Positions 20,701 to 29,736 of a stretch of DNA of 64,000 nucleotides are shown piece after piece. The DNA is from Candidatus Scalindua sp. (GTDB taxonomy: Bacteria; Planctomycetota; Brocadiia; Brocadiales; Scalinduaceae), in assembly GCA_031316155.1 (NCBI GenBank), contig JALDRB010000016.1, forward strand, positions 17,861 through 81,860, read 5' to 3'. The position numbers and the translations under genes are program-made. Every line of letters starts with the position of its first letter. Position 1 is the stretch's first letter. The notes under the pieces were generated by a model that was given only the letters and a program-made list of their open reading frames with translations, was not told where the DNA came from and ran no database searches.

Positions 20701-21450
20701 GCTCCTTTACCCTTTGCGGCTTCTTTCTTTTCTTTTCTGAGTCTTTACCTCGTATTTCGGTTTACGCCTTACCTCCTTCCATGATTCCTTCGATAGCTCC
20801 CCTGCCCGTCTTTCCAACACCGCATGGGCATTCATACCAAACACAAAGTCTGCCTGCTCCGACCATCGATCAAAATTTCCCGTTAAGGAAAAGTCCGTAT
20901 CTCCTCTGATACATACCCTCTTCGCGTATCGCTTCACCAATCCTATCGCACGGTCTATCCACTCCATACAACCGTCATGGCTCGGCCTGTTCCCGGGACG
21001 ATTCACCAGATACAACACCTCCTTCGTGTTCCCCAGCGATATCACCAGCGGCGCATACCCCCATATCCCCTTATACGATACATCCATTCCCTCCTTGCAC
21101 TCTCCATACGTTCTTGCTATCGTACCATCTACATCTATCAGTGCCTCCTCCATGGAATCCTTCCTGCTCTCTTTCCATACGCGAATGCGTGCGGTATTGA
21201 CGCACTCCATCAGTTTCATAATATCCGCTTTCTTAAACCAACGGGTAAAATCCCCCGCTGTTGCCGGATCCGGTATCCTCTGCGCTCCTATTGCATTCAG
21301 GTACGCAGTATCATGTCGGTTCAACTCTATGTCTTCTAATCGTATATTTCCGCAAAGGACATTGTACGCTATATTCAATACATGATCTGACTCGTGGTAG
21401 GGAATATGGCTTTTCAGTAATTTGACCTGCCGGTTAATCTCGTGTACCAA
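20700..21450 (-). mobile_element. IS1380-family transposase fragment
   Basis: A 247-residue - strand frame matches the IS1380 group: LLKSHIPYHESDHVLNIAYN, the IPDPATAGDFTRWF segment, and the DDE-type LIDVDGTIARTYGECKEGMD. YAPLVISLGNTKEVLYLVN and RGDTDFSLTGNFDRW follow. Full-length IS1380 transposases are roughly 430-470 residues. Here about 70 N-terminal residues are missing, because the frame fuses to RND-transporter sequence at 21450, and the C-terminus is lost after the KPKYEVKT segment at about 20710. No terminal inverted repeats were found, so this is a dead remnant. Confidence 0.85.
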
Positions 21451-21476
21451 ACCTCTTCAACTCTTTTTGTTAAAAA

Positions 21477-21877
21477 TCACGCTTGCATAAGGGCTAGGGG
21501 AGAACTCAGTCTCTCTCTGGCCATCTCAATTCTCATGATAATTCTGCTGCTGATTATTCAGTACAATGGTTTTGCCAAGCCCGTTATTATACTTACGACA
21601 CTGCCCCTGGCACTCATAGGAGCGTTTTCTGGTTTGTATATTACGGGAAGTCCGTTTGGCTTCATGCCACAACTTGGCCTTCTCGACCTTTTTGGAATAG
21701 TCGTTAATACGGCCATTATCTTTATCGATTTCGCCGATACCCTTATTAAAGAAAAAATTGCAACCTGCGATTGATCCGGCCCTGTCATGGGGTTGACTGT
21801 TCAGGAATTTCACGAGTGTCTCGTGAAAGCAGGTCAAATCCGTCTTCTCCCCATAGCGATGACAACCTTACAACGAA
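21477..21877 (+). pseudogene. RND efflux permease, C-terminal remnant
   Basis: In one frame it encodes SLSLAISILMIILLLIIQYN, then the TM block SGLYITGSPFGFMPQLGLLD and FGIVVNTAIIFIDFADTL. An in-frame TGA at 21772 follows, and the same frame then continues as SGPVMGLTVQEFHECLVKAG and QIRLLPIAMTTL. This is the last third of an HAE1/AcrB-type permease. The TGA sits where the family has a glycine codon (GGA), a one-base nonsense change. The front of the gene is replaced by the transposase fragment and the end abuts a - strand remnant at about 21880. Confidence 0.75.
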
Positions 21878-21879
21878 AA

Positions 21880-22164
21880 AGAAGGGTAAACAGGGAGAAA
21901 ATGAATGTCTTCCAGATTATGATGTAAATCAGAGGTTTGTCGTGAAATATGTTAACGAACGAGAGTTTGTTGAAGATCAGGATAACCTTTGCAACGATTA
22001 ATGCCCCGACAGTTGCAGTACCAGAGGCTGGCAGTTTGATGCCGTATTGTTCCAGCATCAGTACCCGATTGAAAGCGATTATGTGAAACGTAATAAGGAA
22101 GAAGATCGCCGTTGGGATTAATTTCCGGATCTCTTTTTTTTAAAATGATAGGATTTTACTCATC
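21880..22164 (-). pseudogene. Conserved membrane protein of unknown function, remnant
   Basis: On the - strand the sequence from about 22120 encodes KLIPTAIFFLITFHIIAFNR, then MLEQYGIKLPASGTATVGAL, then IVAKVILIFNKLSFVNIF and DKPLIYIIIWKTFIFSLF. I recognise this as a widespread small inner-membrane protein of unknown role, normally about 150 residues. An in-frame TAA follows the ATG at 22163 (at a run of eight A), and the C-terminal third is missing after LLFRC. Bases 22165-22340 show nothing. Confidence 0.55.
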
Positions 22165-22348
22165 AAACCTCCATTTTAGAGTCCTTGTTGTGTCACGCAG
22201 GACTACCATGATAAATTATACCGCCTATTGAGAGTATTATATCGATAGGATTTGAATATTAACGTAAACACGAACGAAAAGTTTTTGCTGTTTTCCTGAT
22301 CGGTTAAAAAACAAGACGTCCCTTGCGCCCAGTGATATGTGTGGTGTG

Positions 22349-22786
<438 letters not shown>

Positions 22787-22864
22787 CTATTTTGAAACAA
22801 TATTGTTTAGGTATGAGTTATAAAACCGCAAAGGAAGAGATAAGTCAAGAAAAATTACCTGGTT

Positions 22865-23059
22865 GTGAAACATATGGATACTACCGATTTAAGGTTTTAT
22901 CGTGAAGGGGTGGATTGGTATGAAATAACTCGAATCAAAGGTGCTCCGTATATTAAAGTTGGTGTACCAGTTACGGCCAGAATCTTTGCCATGGCAGATG
23001 TCTATGACCCACTCACCTCTAGTGTCCTTACAAAGAGCCTTTCTCTTGAAAGCAATTAA
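22865..23059 (+). pseudogene. HD-GYP-type scrap
   Basis: A short frame includes VGVPVTARIFAMADVYDPLT, closely resembling the IPLxARIFALADVYDALTS signature near the end of HD-GYP cyclic-di-GMP phosphodiesterases. The flanks do not continue the domain and only about 25 residues match, so this is at most a remnant. Confidence 0.45.
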
Positions 23060-23149
23060 TTTTTGGAAGAGAAATACTTAACTCTTAGATTACTAACAGT
23101 GACCTGTTTTTTTACTTTTATCAAAAAAGCAACTTCACCGATGAGTATT

Positions 23150-23691
23150 TCCGGATTAGATTTGTATTTTATGAGCGTTTGGTAGAGTAAAAGATCGATC
23201 AATAAAAAATCAGATCTGGCGATGAGTATGGCGAGAAACAGTTGGCCGATGATAGCTTCTAAAATTGAAAATGGAGTTTGCAGGAGCGGTTAACGGAGTA
23301 ATGTCTCCGTAACCCAGTGTGGTGGGCGTGACAAAGCTGTAGTAAACAAAAAGTGATCTACCGGCGTTGATTTGTCTTTCTGCTATGGAAAAAGAACCAG
23401 GGCGGATGCCTTCCATCAAAGTATAAATAAATGCCCACATGACTCCAATGAAGAGATAAACAACGGGAGAGCAAGAGATATGGCAATGATTGGAAGCTGC
23501 TTCTTTTTTCCGATTGCGTGTATGCCAGTTATTAATACAGCGTTGATGAACATGTCCATCAGGATACGGACACCGGTAGAACCTTTAAAGAGAGGAGCAA
23601 TGATCATAAAGCCTGCTATAGAGATGAGGAGAAAGAGAAATCGGTCCTTAAATAATAGCTGTGTTAACCTGCTGTAACATTTACTGATCAT
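23150..23691 (-). pseudogene. Two-TM potassium channel, frameshifted
   Basis: Reading on the - strand from ATG 23691, the first frame has FLFLLISIAGFMIIAPLF and a second hydrophobic segment. After a one-base shift near 23445 comes LFIGVMWAFIYTLMEGIRPG and the pore, YYSFVTPTTLGYGDITPLT, with the K+ selectivity filter TLGYGD. After another shift near 23265 the inner helix continues SILEAIIGQLFLAILIAR. This is a classic Ion_trans_2 channel broken by at least two indels. The sequence after the inner helix is unlike known channels. Confidence 0.7.
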
Positions 23692-23879
23692 AAAAACTCA
23701 CTCGTGAGGCAATAATCGGATTTTCTGGTAAATAGAGATATCTTCTTTAAAATATGGCTAAAAAGTGATATAATCCGGCCTTATATCGCCTTTTCATGCT
23801 GATGAGATGTGTCTAAGATATTAGAAGAATCTCTATATTGCACTCTTTGTAATCTGCTGTCAATAGAAAAAGTAAAGTT

Positions 23880-25010
23880 ATGGTTGAAGCTACTGCAGTG
23901 CTCAATACCGTTGCGGATAAAGACGGAGTTCTTACGATAAGAATTAAGGGGCGTCTGGATTCAACATCTACGGGTGACATCTGGCAAGGGGCAATTGAGG
24001 CTCTTGAACGGGCATCGTCAAAAAAGGTCGTTGTGGATACTTCGGAGATAGATTATTGTGATGGGGCTGGAATCAGTTTACTGGTCGAAATTCAACGACG
24101 CCAGAAAAAGAGAGGCAGTGAATTAGAGATTTCTGGCCTTCATGATGAATACCGGAAACTGCTGGATTCTTTTGACCCGCTTGAGTTCGAAGAGTACCAT
24201 CCGGAAAAATCCAGAAAAACCAGTCTGACTGAGGAAGTGGGTCGAGCAACATTCTCAGTCTGGGACAACATCCGTTCACAAATAGCCTTCCTGGGCGAGC
24301 TGGTAGCAGCCCTTTTCCTTGCCGCCCGAAATCCCAAAGTGGTCAGGTGGAAGGATGCGTTTCTGATAGCTGAAACTGCCGGTGTCAATGCCTTTCCCAT
24401 TGTCGCTCTCATCAGCTTTCTGATAGGTTTGATCATGGCTTTTCAGGCAGCTATACCTATGAGTCAGTTCGGGGCGGAGATCTTTGTTGCAGATCTGATA
24501 GCTCTCTCGACACTGAGAGAACTGGGCCCTCTCATGACCGCCATAGTTATGGCCGGACGCACAAGTTCTGCCTTTGCTGCCGAGCTGGGTACCATGAAGG
24601 TGAACGAGGAGATGGATGCCCTGACAACTATGGGGCTGGACCCTGTCAGGTTTCTTGTGGTAACCAGGGTGATAGCAACGCTCTTCATGATGCCGCTTCT
24701 TACTATTTTCTCCAACCTCCTTGGCATAATGGGAGGATCAGTTGTCCTGCTCTCTATGGGGTATCCGCTTTCCGCGTATGTTGATCGGATCATACTATCG
24801 GCGGATTACGTTGATCTTTTAGGAGGCCTTCTCAAATCTCTCGCTTTTGGCTTGATAGTGGCTGGAATCGGATGTTCGCATGGATTACGGACAAGAACCG
24901 GTGCCAGTGCGGTTGGTGATTCGACTACAAAAGCGGTTGTTAGCGGTATCATTATGATTATTGTCACAGATGGTATATTTTCAGTCGTTTATTTCTATAT
25001 AGGCATCTAA
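23880..25010 (+). CDS. mlaE: MlaE-type lipid ABC permease with N-terminal STAS domain
   Basis: The 376-residue protein fuses two domains. Residues about 1-105 form a STAS (MlaB-like) domain with VVVDTSEIDYCDGAGISLLV. Residues about 130-376 form the MlaE permease: FPIVALISFLIGLIMAFQAA, then LRELGPLMTAIVMAGRTSSA and FAAELGTMKVNEEMDALTTM, and five to six membrane helices. In E. coli the STAS protein MlaB is separate; the fused form is common elsewhere. With MlaF and MlaD downstream it should form an inner-membrane complex moving phospholipid between the membranes. The Shine-Dalgarno sequence is weak. The operon is interrupted by repeat elements on both sides of mlaF. Confidence 0.9.
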   Translation: MVEATAVLNTVADKDGVLTIRIKGRLDSTSTGDIWQGAIEALERASSKKVVVDTSEIDYCDGAGISLLVEIQRRQKKRGSELEISGLHDEYRKLLDSFDPLEFEEYHPEKSRKTSLTEEVGRATFSVWDNIRSQIAFLGELVAALFLAARNPKVVRWKDAFLIAETAGVNAFPIVALISFLIGLIMAFQAAIPMSQFGAEIFVADLIALSTLRELGPLMTAIVMAGRTSSAFAAELGTMKVNEEMDALTTMGLDPVRFLVVTRVIATLFMMPLLTIFSNLLGIMGGSVVLLSMGYPLSAYVDRIILSADYVDLLGGLLKSLAFGLIVAGIGCSHGLRTRTGASAVGDSTTKAVVSGIIMIIVTDGIFSVVYFYIGI

Positions 25011-25104
25011 GGAGCTTACTATAATATTCTTACTAATAGAGTTTTTCAAGCATAGCCTGATCCGCCCGGCCTATAAGCCCATTCGCCAGCCCGATACTCA
25101 TTCT

Positions 25105-25660
25105 GGCGGGACGGGTAAGGACCAAATAACAATATTCAAATAACAAATAAATTCCAATGAATAAAGTTCAAAATGCCCAAACAATATGATTTGGAAGAGC
25201 GGACATTCCAGTTTGCTAAAAAGATTTCTCTTTATATTAAGAAATTCTCAAGAACTATTTCTAACACAGAATACGGAAAGCAAGTAGTAAGGGCTTCTGG
25301 TTCTGTTGGCGCCAACTACATTGAAGCTAATGAAGCTTTAAGTAAGAAAGATTTTATTATGAGAATCAAAATATGTCGTAAAGAAGCGAAAGAATCTGCT
25401 TATTGGTTATGACTATTGGTTGAAACAAACGTTGAAAAATATACGGAAGATGGAAACTATCTTTTTAGTGAGGCAACTGAGTTAACAAAAATATTTTCGT
25501 CTATTATTGATAAATCAAAGTAGTTTGTCATTTCATAAATTGGGATTTGTAATTTGTTAATTGAGTTTTGTGATTTGATATTTGCCTGCCTGTGCATGGC
25601 AAGCAGACAGATAATTTATTCACTACTATTTGGTTCTGGCTTGTCAAGGTTGGGTATTTA
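25105..25660 (+). repeat. Family B element carrying a four-helix-bundle gene (B1)
   Basis: The left arm (GGTAAGGACCAAATAAC, then CAAATAACAAATAAATTCC) and right arm (GGGATTTGTAATTTGTTAA, then GTGATTTGATATTTGCCTGC, CAGACAG and TTTGGTTCTGGCTTGTCAAGG) match the arms of the shorter B2-B4 elements. Here the arms enclose a four-helix-bundle gene of 351 bp. The element lies between mlaE and mlaF of the same operon. Confidence 0.7.
25173..25523 (+). pseudogene. Four-helix-bundle (S23/IVP-like) protein with one in-frame stop
   Basis: ATG 25173 opens a 116-codon reading frame of the four-helix-bundle family once described as '23S rRNA intervening sequence protein': QFAKKISLYIKKFSRT, then VVRASGSVGANYIEANEALS, then FIMRIKICRKEAKESAYWL. 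A TGA at 25410 interrupts it, and the same frame continues LLVETNVEKYTEDGNY to TAG 25521. Family members usually have Arg at the stop position (YWLRL), so a single CGA to TGA change explains it. The gene sits inside repeat element B1. Its biochemical role is unknown in the family. Confidence 0.78.
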
Positions 25661-25665
25661 GGCAT

Positions 25666-26436
25666 ATGAACACTGAGCAGGAAACAATTATTCGTGTCGA
25701 AAATTTGACGGTTGCGTATGATGAAACGGTTATTATTGATAATATCTCGTTTGAGGTACACAGGGGGGAAGTTTTCATTATCCTGGGTGGTTCAGGTTGT
25801 GGTAAGAGTACTCTTCTAAAGCAAATGATCGGTTTATACGCTCCCGCCGCAGGCAGGATCCTCATTGACGGGGACGACATTGTATCTGCTGAGGGAAGTG
25901 ATCGTCTTCGTATCCTCAGGAAGATTGGTGTTATGTATCAGAGCGGAGCTCTTTTCGGGTCAATGACACTGTTTGAAAACGTTCGTCTTCCTCTTGAGGA
26001 GTTTACGAATTTGAACTCCTCAGCCATGGACCTTATCGTTTTGATGAAGTTGAAGCAGGTCGGGCTAAAAGGGTTTGAGAATCACATGCCGTCCGAGTTA
26101 AGCGGAGGAATGCAGAAGCGTGCGGCTATTGCGAGAGCCATGGTGCTTGATCCTCGAATCCTCTTTCTCGATGAGCCATCGGCAGGACTGGATCCTATTA
26201 CGTCGGCCGAACTGGATCAGCTTATTATCAGTCTTGCCCGTAATCTGAGGATTACGTTTGTCATAGTTACTCATGAACTTCCAAGTATTTACTCTATTGC
26301 TGACAGGGTGATTATGCTTGATAAACGTGTCAAGAAGATTGTGGCGGATGGCAGACCGCAGGATTTGCGTGATAAAAGCGACAACCAGTGGGTACGTCAG
26401 TTCTTTAAGCGGGAGGTCGCTTTAAATGGATCTTGA
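25666..26436 (+). CDS. mlaF: MlaF-type lipid ABC transporter ATP-binding protein
   Basis: The start is set at ATG 25666, which begins the family's usual N-terminus and gives 256 residues. The Walker A motif is GGSGCGKS at 41-48, the signature is LSGGMQKRAAIARAM near 145, Walker B is ILFLDEPSAGLDP near 165, and the switch histidine is in VTHELPSIYSIADR. This is the MlaF/Ttg2A subfamily that energises MlaE. There is no evident Shine-Dalgarno sequence; the upstream 500 bases are the B1 repeat element, so expression relies on readthrough or a promoter within the element. Confidence 0.93.
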   Translation: MNTEQETIIRVENLTVAYDETVIIDNISFEVHRGEVFIILGGSGCGKSTLLKQMIGLYAPAAGRILIDGDDIVSAEGSDRLRILRKIGVMYQSGALFGSMTLFENVRLPLEEFTNLNSSAMDLIVLMKLKQVGLKGFENHMPSELSGGMQKRAAIARAMVLDPRILFLDEPSAGLDPITSAELDQLIISLARNLRITFVIVTHELPSIYSIADRVIMLDKRVKKIVADGRPQDLRDKSDNQWVRQFFKREVALNGS

Positions 26437-26440
26437 TTGT

Positions 26441-26770
26441 ATGAGGAATTTCAATGTTACCAAAATTGTCGGAGAGTAAGAAACCCGGCCGGATGATTCG
26501 GTCAGACAGGTAAGCACCAAATAATAAATTCCAAATAACAAACAAATCACAATAAACAAATGCAAAATTCCAAACAGACTGAATTTGATCATTTCTGACT
26601 GATGATAGGCAGGCAAACATTGGAATTTGTAATTTGTTTGTTGTTTGTGATTTGAGATTTGCCTGCCTGTGCGTCGCACGCAGACAGGTAATTTTTTAAC
26701 CCCTGTTTGGTTCTGGTTCGTCCAAGTTACGTATAATAAAGACGCAAGGATTTACGCCGCGATAGCGGCC
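26441..26770 (+). repeat. Family B element, short form (B2)
   Basis: It runs from GAGGAATTTCAATGTTACC through GGTAAGCACCAAATAATAAA, an inverted pair (CAAATCACAATAAACAAA against TTTGTTTGTTGTTTGTG), and the hairpin GCCTGCCTGTGCGTCGCACGC. It ends TTGGTTCTGGTTCGTCCAAG and CGTATAATAAAGACGCAAGG. Only a short spacer replaces the four-helix gene of B1. It separates mlaF from mlaD. Confidence 0.8.
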
Positions 26771-26824
26771 TAACGTGATTGAGTTCGATACGGACTTTTA
26801 ATGTTTTAAAGGAGGTTACTGCCT

Positions 26825-27829
26825 ATGAGCGCAAAGGCTAATTTTTTTAAGATCGGCATTTTTGTCATTAGTGCTTCGATAATTGCGATCATTGCCATCG
26901 TTGTTTTGGGGGTCGGTACTCTTTTCAAAAAAAAGATCTTTTTTGAAACCTATATCGAAGGATCCGTGCAGGGGCTGGATGTTGGCTCTCCGGTTAAAAT
27001 GCGCGGTGTTAAGATGGGCAATGTGGAGGAGATCGCTTTTGTGAAAGAGAAATACAAATTTGATCTCTCCTCGAAAGAATTTTTCAGTTACGGTCAACAT
27101 GTATTTATCAAAATATCCATTGAACCAAAAATGGAGGCAACCGAGAAAGAGCAGACATCATTTTTAGTAAACTCGATTGCGAAAGGGTTGAGGATACGTC
27201 TTGCTTCACAGGGGATAACGGGGGGTGCTTATCTTGAGGCGGATTTCCTTGATCCGGAAAAATACCCTCCCATGAAAATTGTGTGGGAACCCGGGTCATA
27301 CTATATTCCCTCTGCACCCAGCACAATTACCCAATTTACTGAATCTGTTGAGAAAATTCTGGGAAAGCTTGAGGAAATCAATATTAAGGGAATAACAGAT
27401 GGACTGGAAAAAACTCTTGGTTCTGTGAACAAAATAGTGAATGATGTAAAGGTGGTGGAGATTGCCGGACATGCAGAACAATTGCTTGTTGAATTAGGAG
27501 AAACGAATAAACGCCTTGAACCTCTCTTATCTGATGCGTCTGCAACAATGGCCGCAGTTCAACGGATTACCAGAGACACAGAAAAACCTCTGACTCAAAC
27601 ACTTAATTCATTAGATGAACTGCCTGAAATCTTTGCCCAACTCAAGCAGACCTTACGCCGGTTTTCCAGCCTGCTTGCAAATGAGGAGCAAAATATTGGT
27701 GTATCTGCGGAGAATGTGAGATTAATTACAGGAAATCTTCGTGAGATAACCGAGAACGCCAGAACTTATCCATCACAGGTCCTTTTCGGGGGACCTCCTC
27801 CACACTCAGCGCCGGGAGAGAGAAAATGA
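26825..27829 (+). CDS. mlaD: MlaD/MCE-family lipid-transport protein
   Basis: The 334-residue protein has one N-terminal membrane anchor (IGIFVISASIIAIIAIVVLG). A single MCE domain follows at about 40-140, with YIEGSVQGLDVGSPVKMRGV and the pore-loop segment SQGITGGAYLEADFLDP. A long helical C-terminal part runs to the end (SVEKILGKLEEINIKGITDG, later ITGNLREITENART). MCE proteins form hexameric rings bridging the permease and periplasmic partners. A strong AAAGGAGG lies 8 bases before ATG 26825. The stop overlaps the next start by ATGA, so MlaD and the lipoprotein are translationally coupled. Confidence 0.92.
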   Translation: MSAKANFFKIGIFVISASIIAIIAIVVLGVGTLFKKKIFFETYIEGSVQGLDVGSPVKMRGVKMGNVEEIAFVKEKYKFDLSSKEFFSYGQHVFIKISIEPKMEATEKEQTSFLVNSIAKGLRIRLASQGITGGAYLEADFLDPEKYPPMKIVWEPGSYYIPSAPSTITQFTESVEKILGKLEEINIKGITDGLEKTLGSVNKIVNDVKVVEIAGHAEQLLVELGETNKRLEPLLSDASATMAAVQRITRDTEKPLTQTLNSLDELPEIFAQLKQTLRRFSSLLANEEQNIGVSAENVRLITGNLREITENARTYPSQVLFGGPPPHSAPGERK

Positions 27830-28467
27830 AGAAGAAAATCTTTTTAACGTTACCCATTATCGTATGGGTATTGTTCCCTTTGTTAACAGGGTGTATTAAT
27901 CTTGAAAAGAGCTATCCGGAAAAAAAGTATTTTGTTCTGGATGCCTCACGTGACGGGGAGGTTGTATCCTCCGAAACCGGAACAGTTCTGGCTGTTCGGA
28001 GATTTCGGATCTCACCTCAATTCGAAGGCAAGAGTCTGATCTACCGATTGTCTGATTTACGTTACGAGTCTGATTTCTACAACGAGTTTTTTGTTACGCC
28101 TGTATCGCTGATCACCGAAGAGGTTCAGCAATGGATAAGTGGATCCGGTCTGTTTCAGCACACAGTAGATTCTTCCAGTTATCTGGAACCTTCGCACGTT
28201 CTTGAGGGTGTCATTACCGCTCTCTATGGGGATTACCGGGAAAGCACACTGCCGAAGGCTGTCTTAGAGATACGTTTTTTTCTCCTTCACCAGGTTTCTG
28301 AGGGTTACAAAATAATCTTTCAGAAACAATATCAAAGGGAAGAACCTTTAAATGGAAAGACACCCGATGATCTGGTCAAAGGTTGGAACAATGCGCTCAA
28401 GAACATACTGACAGAATTTGAAACTGACGTAAAAGCAACTATAACCAAAATTGGTCACCGGGGTTAA
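27826..28467 (+). CDS. ABC-type transport auxiliary lipoprotein (PF03886-like)
   Basis: The 213-residue protein has a lipoprotein signal with lipobox LLTGC (about Cys23). YPEKKYFVLDASR follows, then VLAVRRFRISPQFEGKSLIY and RYESDFYNEFFVTPVSLITE, the pattern of the ABC_trans_aux family (PqiC/YajG-type) found beside MCE transport genes. Such lipoproteins tether MCE complexes to the outer membrane. It overlaps mlaD by four bases. No MlaC is present in this operon, so this lipoprotein probably takes the outer-membrane docking role here (inference). Confidence 0.85.
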   Translation: MKKKIFLTLPIIVWVLFPLLTGCINLEKSYPEKKYFVLDASRDGEVVSSETGTVLAVRRFRISPQFEGKSLIYRLSDLRYESDFYNEFFVTPVSLITEEVQQWISGSGLFQHTVDSSSYLEPSHVLEGVITALYGDYRESTLPKAVLEIRFFLLHQVSEGYKIIFQKQYQREEPLNGKTPDDLVKGWNNALKNILTEFETDVKATITKIGHRG

Positions 28468-28543
28468 GTTTGATGTACGGTAACAGGTATTGATATTTAT
28501 GTCTCTGTTGATTTACTTAAGAAAGGACGAAGGGAGAAAAACA

Positions 28544-29035
28544 ATGAATATAAAAAGAAAAAACAACCTCTTTTTGGTGGGATTTGTGGTAATTATGGCA
28601 TGGGCTGTTACGGCAACCGCGCAGGACAAACCGGCGGACAACATGCAGATAGTCATCGAGAAGGTACGCGCCGACAAAAAACTCCTTGTTGCCGAGAACT
28701 TGCAACTCACGGAGACGGAAGCGAAAGATTTCTGGCCTGTCTACGAGCAGTATCAGCATGAATTATTTCTTATTCGGGTACGTACCGCGAAACTGATCAA
28801 GGACTATAGCGATGCTTATGGGAAGATGACCGATGATAGTGCCAGGGAGTTGCTTGATGAGTACATGAACATCGAGAAACTGACGCTAAAGCTTCACAAG
28901 TCTTATCTTCGAAAGTTCCGTAAGATATTACCTGAAATAAAGGTGACGCGTTATTACCAGATCGAAAACAAAATTCAGGTGGCGATGATGTTTGAACTTG
29001 CCGCAAACATACCGCTCATGAAAATAGACCAGTAA
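28544..29035 (+). CDS. Exported helical protein of unknown function
   Basis: The start is placed at ATG 28544 behind AAGGGAG, giving 163 residues; the frame is open further upstream but lacks signals there. A signal peptide (LFLVGFVVIMAWAVTATA, cleavage near AQD) is followed by an all-helical, charged region: LQLTETEAKDFWPVYEQYQH, then YMNIEKLTLKLHKSYLRKFR and ILPEIKVTRYYQIENKI. The layout recalls periplasmic metal-sensor/Spy-like helical hairpins but lacks their LTxxQ motif, so I leave it unnamed. It lies between the Mla operon and a SYLF-domain gene, among envelope genes. Confidence 0.68.
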   Translation: MNIKRKNNLFLVGFVVIMAWAVTATAQDKPADNMQIVIEKVRADKKLLVAENLQLTETEAKDFWPVYEQYQHELFLIRVRTAKLIKDYSDAYGKMTDDSARELLDEYMNIEKLTLKLHKSYLRKFRKILPEIKVTRYYQIENKIQVAMMFELAANIPLMKIDQ

Positions 29036-29060
29036 TCATTCAAAAAGGAGAATAACGGCT

Positions 29061-29618
29061 ATGAGATACGTTTATTTGAAGATAATTATTTTAATGCTCA
29101 TATGTACCGGGGGCACACTCATTGATATTAATTCTACCGTGGCAGCCAGCGCGGACAAAATTAACCGTGACGCCCAGAGTACCCTGGTAAGCTTGTATGA
29201 AAAATCACCCGCGGCCAAAGCGCTGGGAGAGAAAGTGAAGGCTATTCTCGTCTTTCCGGGCATTGTCAAAGGAGGCTTTATCATTGGCGGTCAATATGGC
29301 GAGGGGGTTCTCCTTAAGGACGGAAATCCTTCCGCATACTACAATACCGTTCAGCTTTCGTATGGGCTGCAAGCCGGCGGACAGAAATACGGGTATGTAC
29401 TTTTTTTTATGAGCGACTCTGCAATGGGTTGGCTCGACAGGAGTGATGGCTGGGAACTTGGCGTCGGTCCGACCATTGTAGTTGTGGACATTGGCACAGC
29501 TAAGGCGATGACAACGACAACATTACAATCACAGATATATGCGTTTTTCGTCAACGAGAAAGGTTTGATGGGAGGTCTTGGCCTGCAGGGCACAAAAATT
29601 ACGAAAATACAGAAATAA
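29061..29618 (+). CDS. SYLF (YSC84-type) lipid-binding domain protein, exported
   Basis: The 185-residue protein has a signal peptide (IIILMLICTGGTLIDINS, cleavage near VAA). A SYLF domain follows: SPAAKALGEKVKAILVFPGI and VKGGFIIGGQYGEGVLLKDG, a glycine-rich ATTTTLQS region, and a closing YAFFVNEKGLMGGLGLQGTK. Bacterial SYLF proteins are periplasmic or outer-membrane associated, and eukaryotic members bind phosphoinositides. Its place directly after a lipid-transport operon fits a lipid-related envelope role. ATG 29061 has AAAAGGAG upstream. Confidence 0.85.
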   Translation: MRYVYLKIIILMLICTGGTLIDINSTVAASADKINRDAQSTLVSLYEKSPAAKALGEKVKAILVFPGIVKGGFIIGGQYGEGVLLKDGNPSAYYNTVQLSYGLQAGGQKYGYVLFFMSDSAMGWLDRSDGWELGVGPTIVVVDIGTAKAMTTTTLQSQIYAFFVNEKGLMGGLGLQGTKITKIQK

Positions 29619-29736
29619 GAGGGGGGCTTTGTTTATAGTAATTTTGTTCTGACTGCTTTATTTATCCGTATGGAACAGTGCACAAAGACGTGCATAAATA
29701 GTTTAATTTAATGTATAAAGAAAGGGGAAACGTAAC

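Noticed and set aside
25173..25523. Four-helix-bundle gene as the accessory (Avd-like) protein of a diversity-generating retroelement
   Set aside because: No reverse transcriptase, template repeat or variable repeat is nearby; the same arms occur without the gene, which fits a small cassette better.
26441..26770. CRISPR array, suggested by recurring AT-rich units
   Set aside because: The units are not regularly spaced, differ in sequence and recur at dispersed sites; no cas genes are present.
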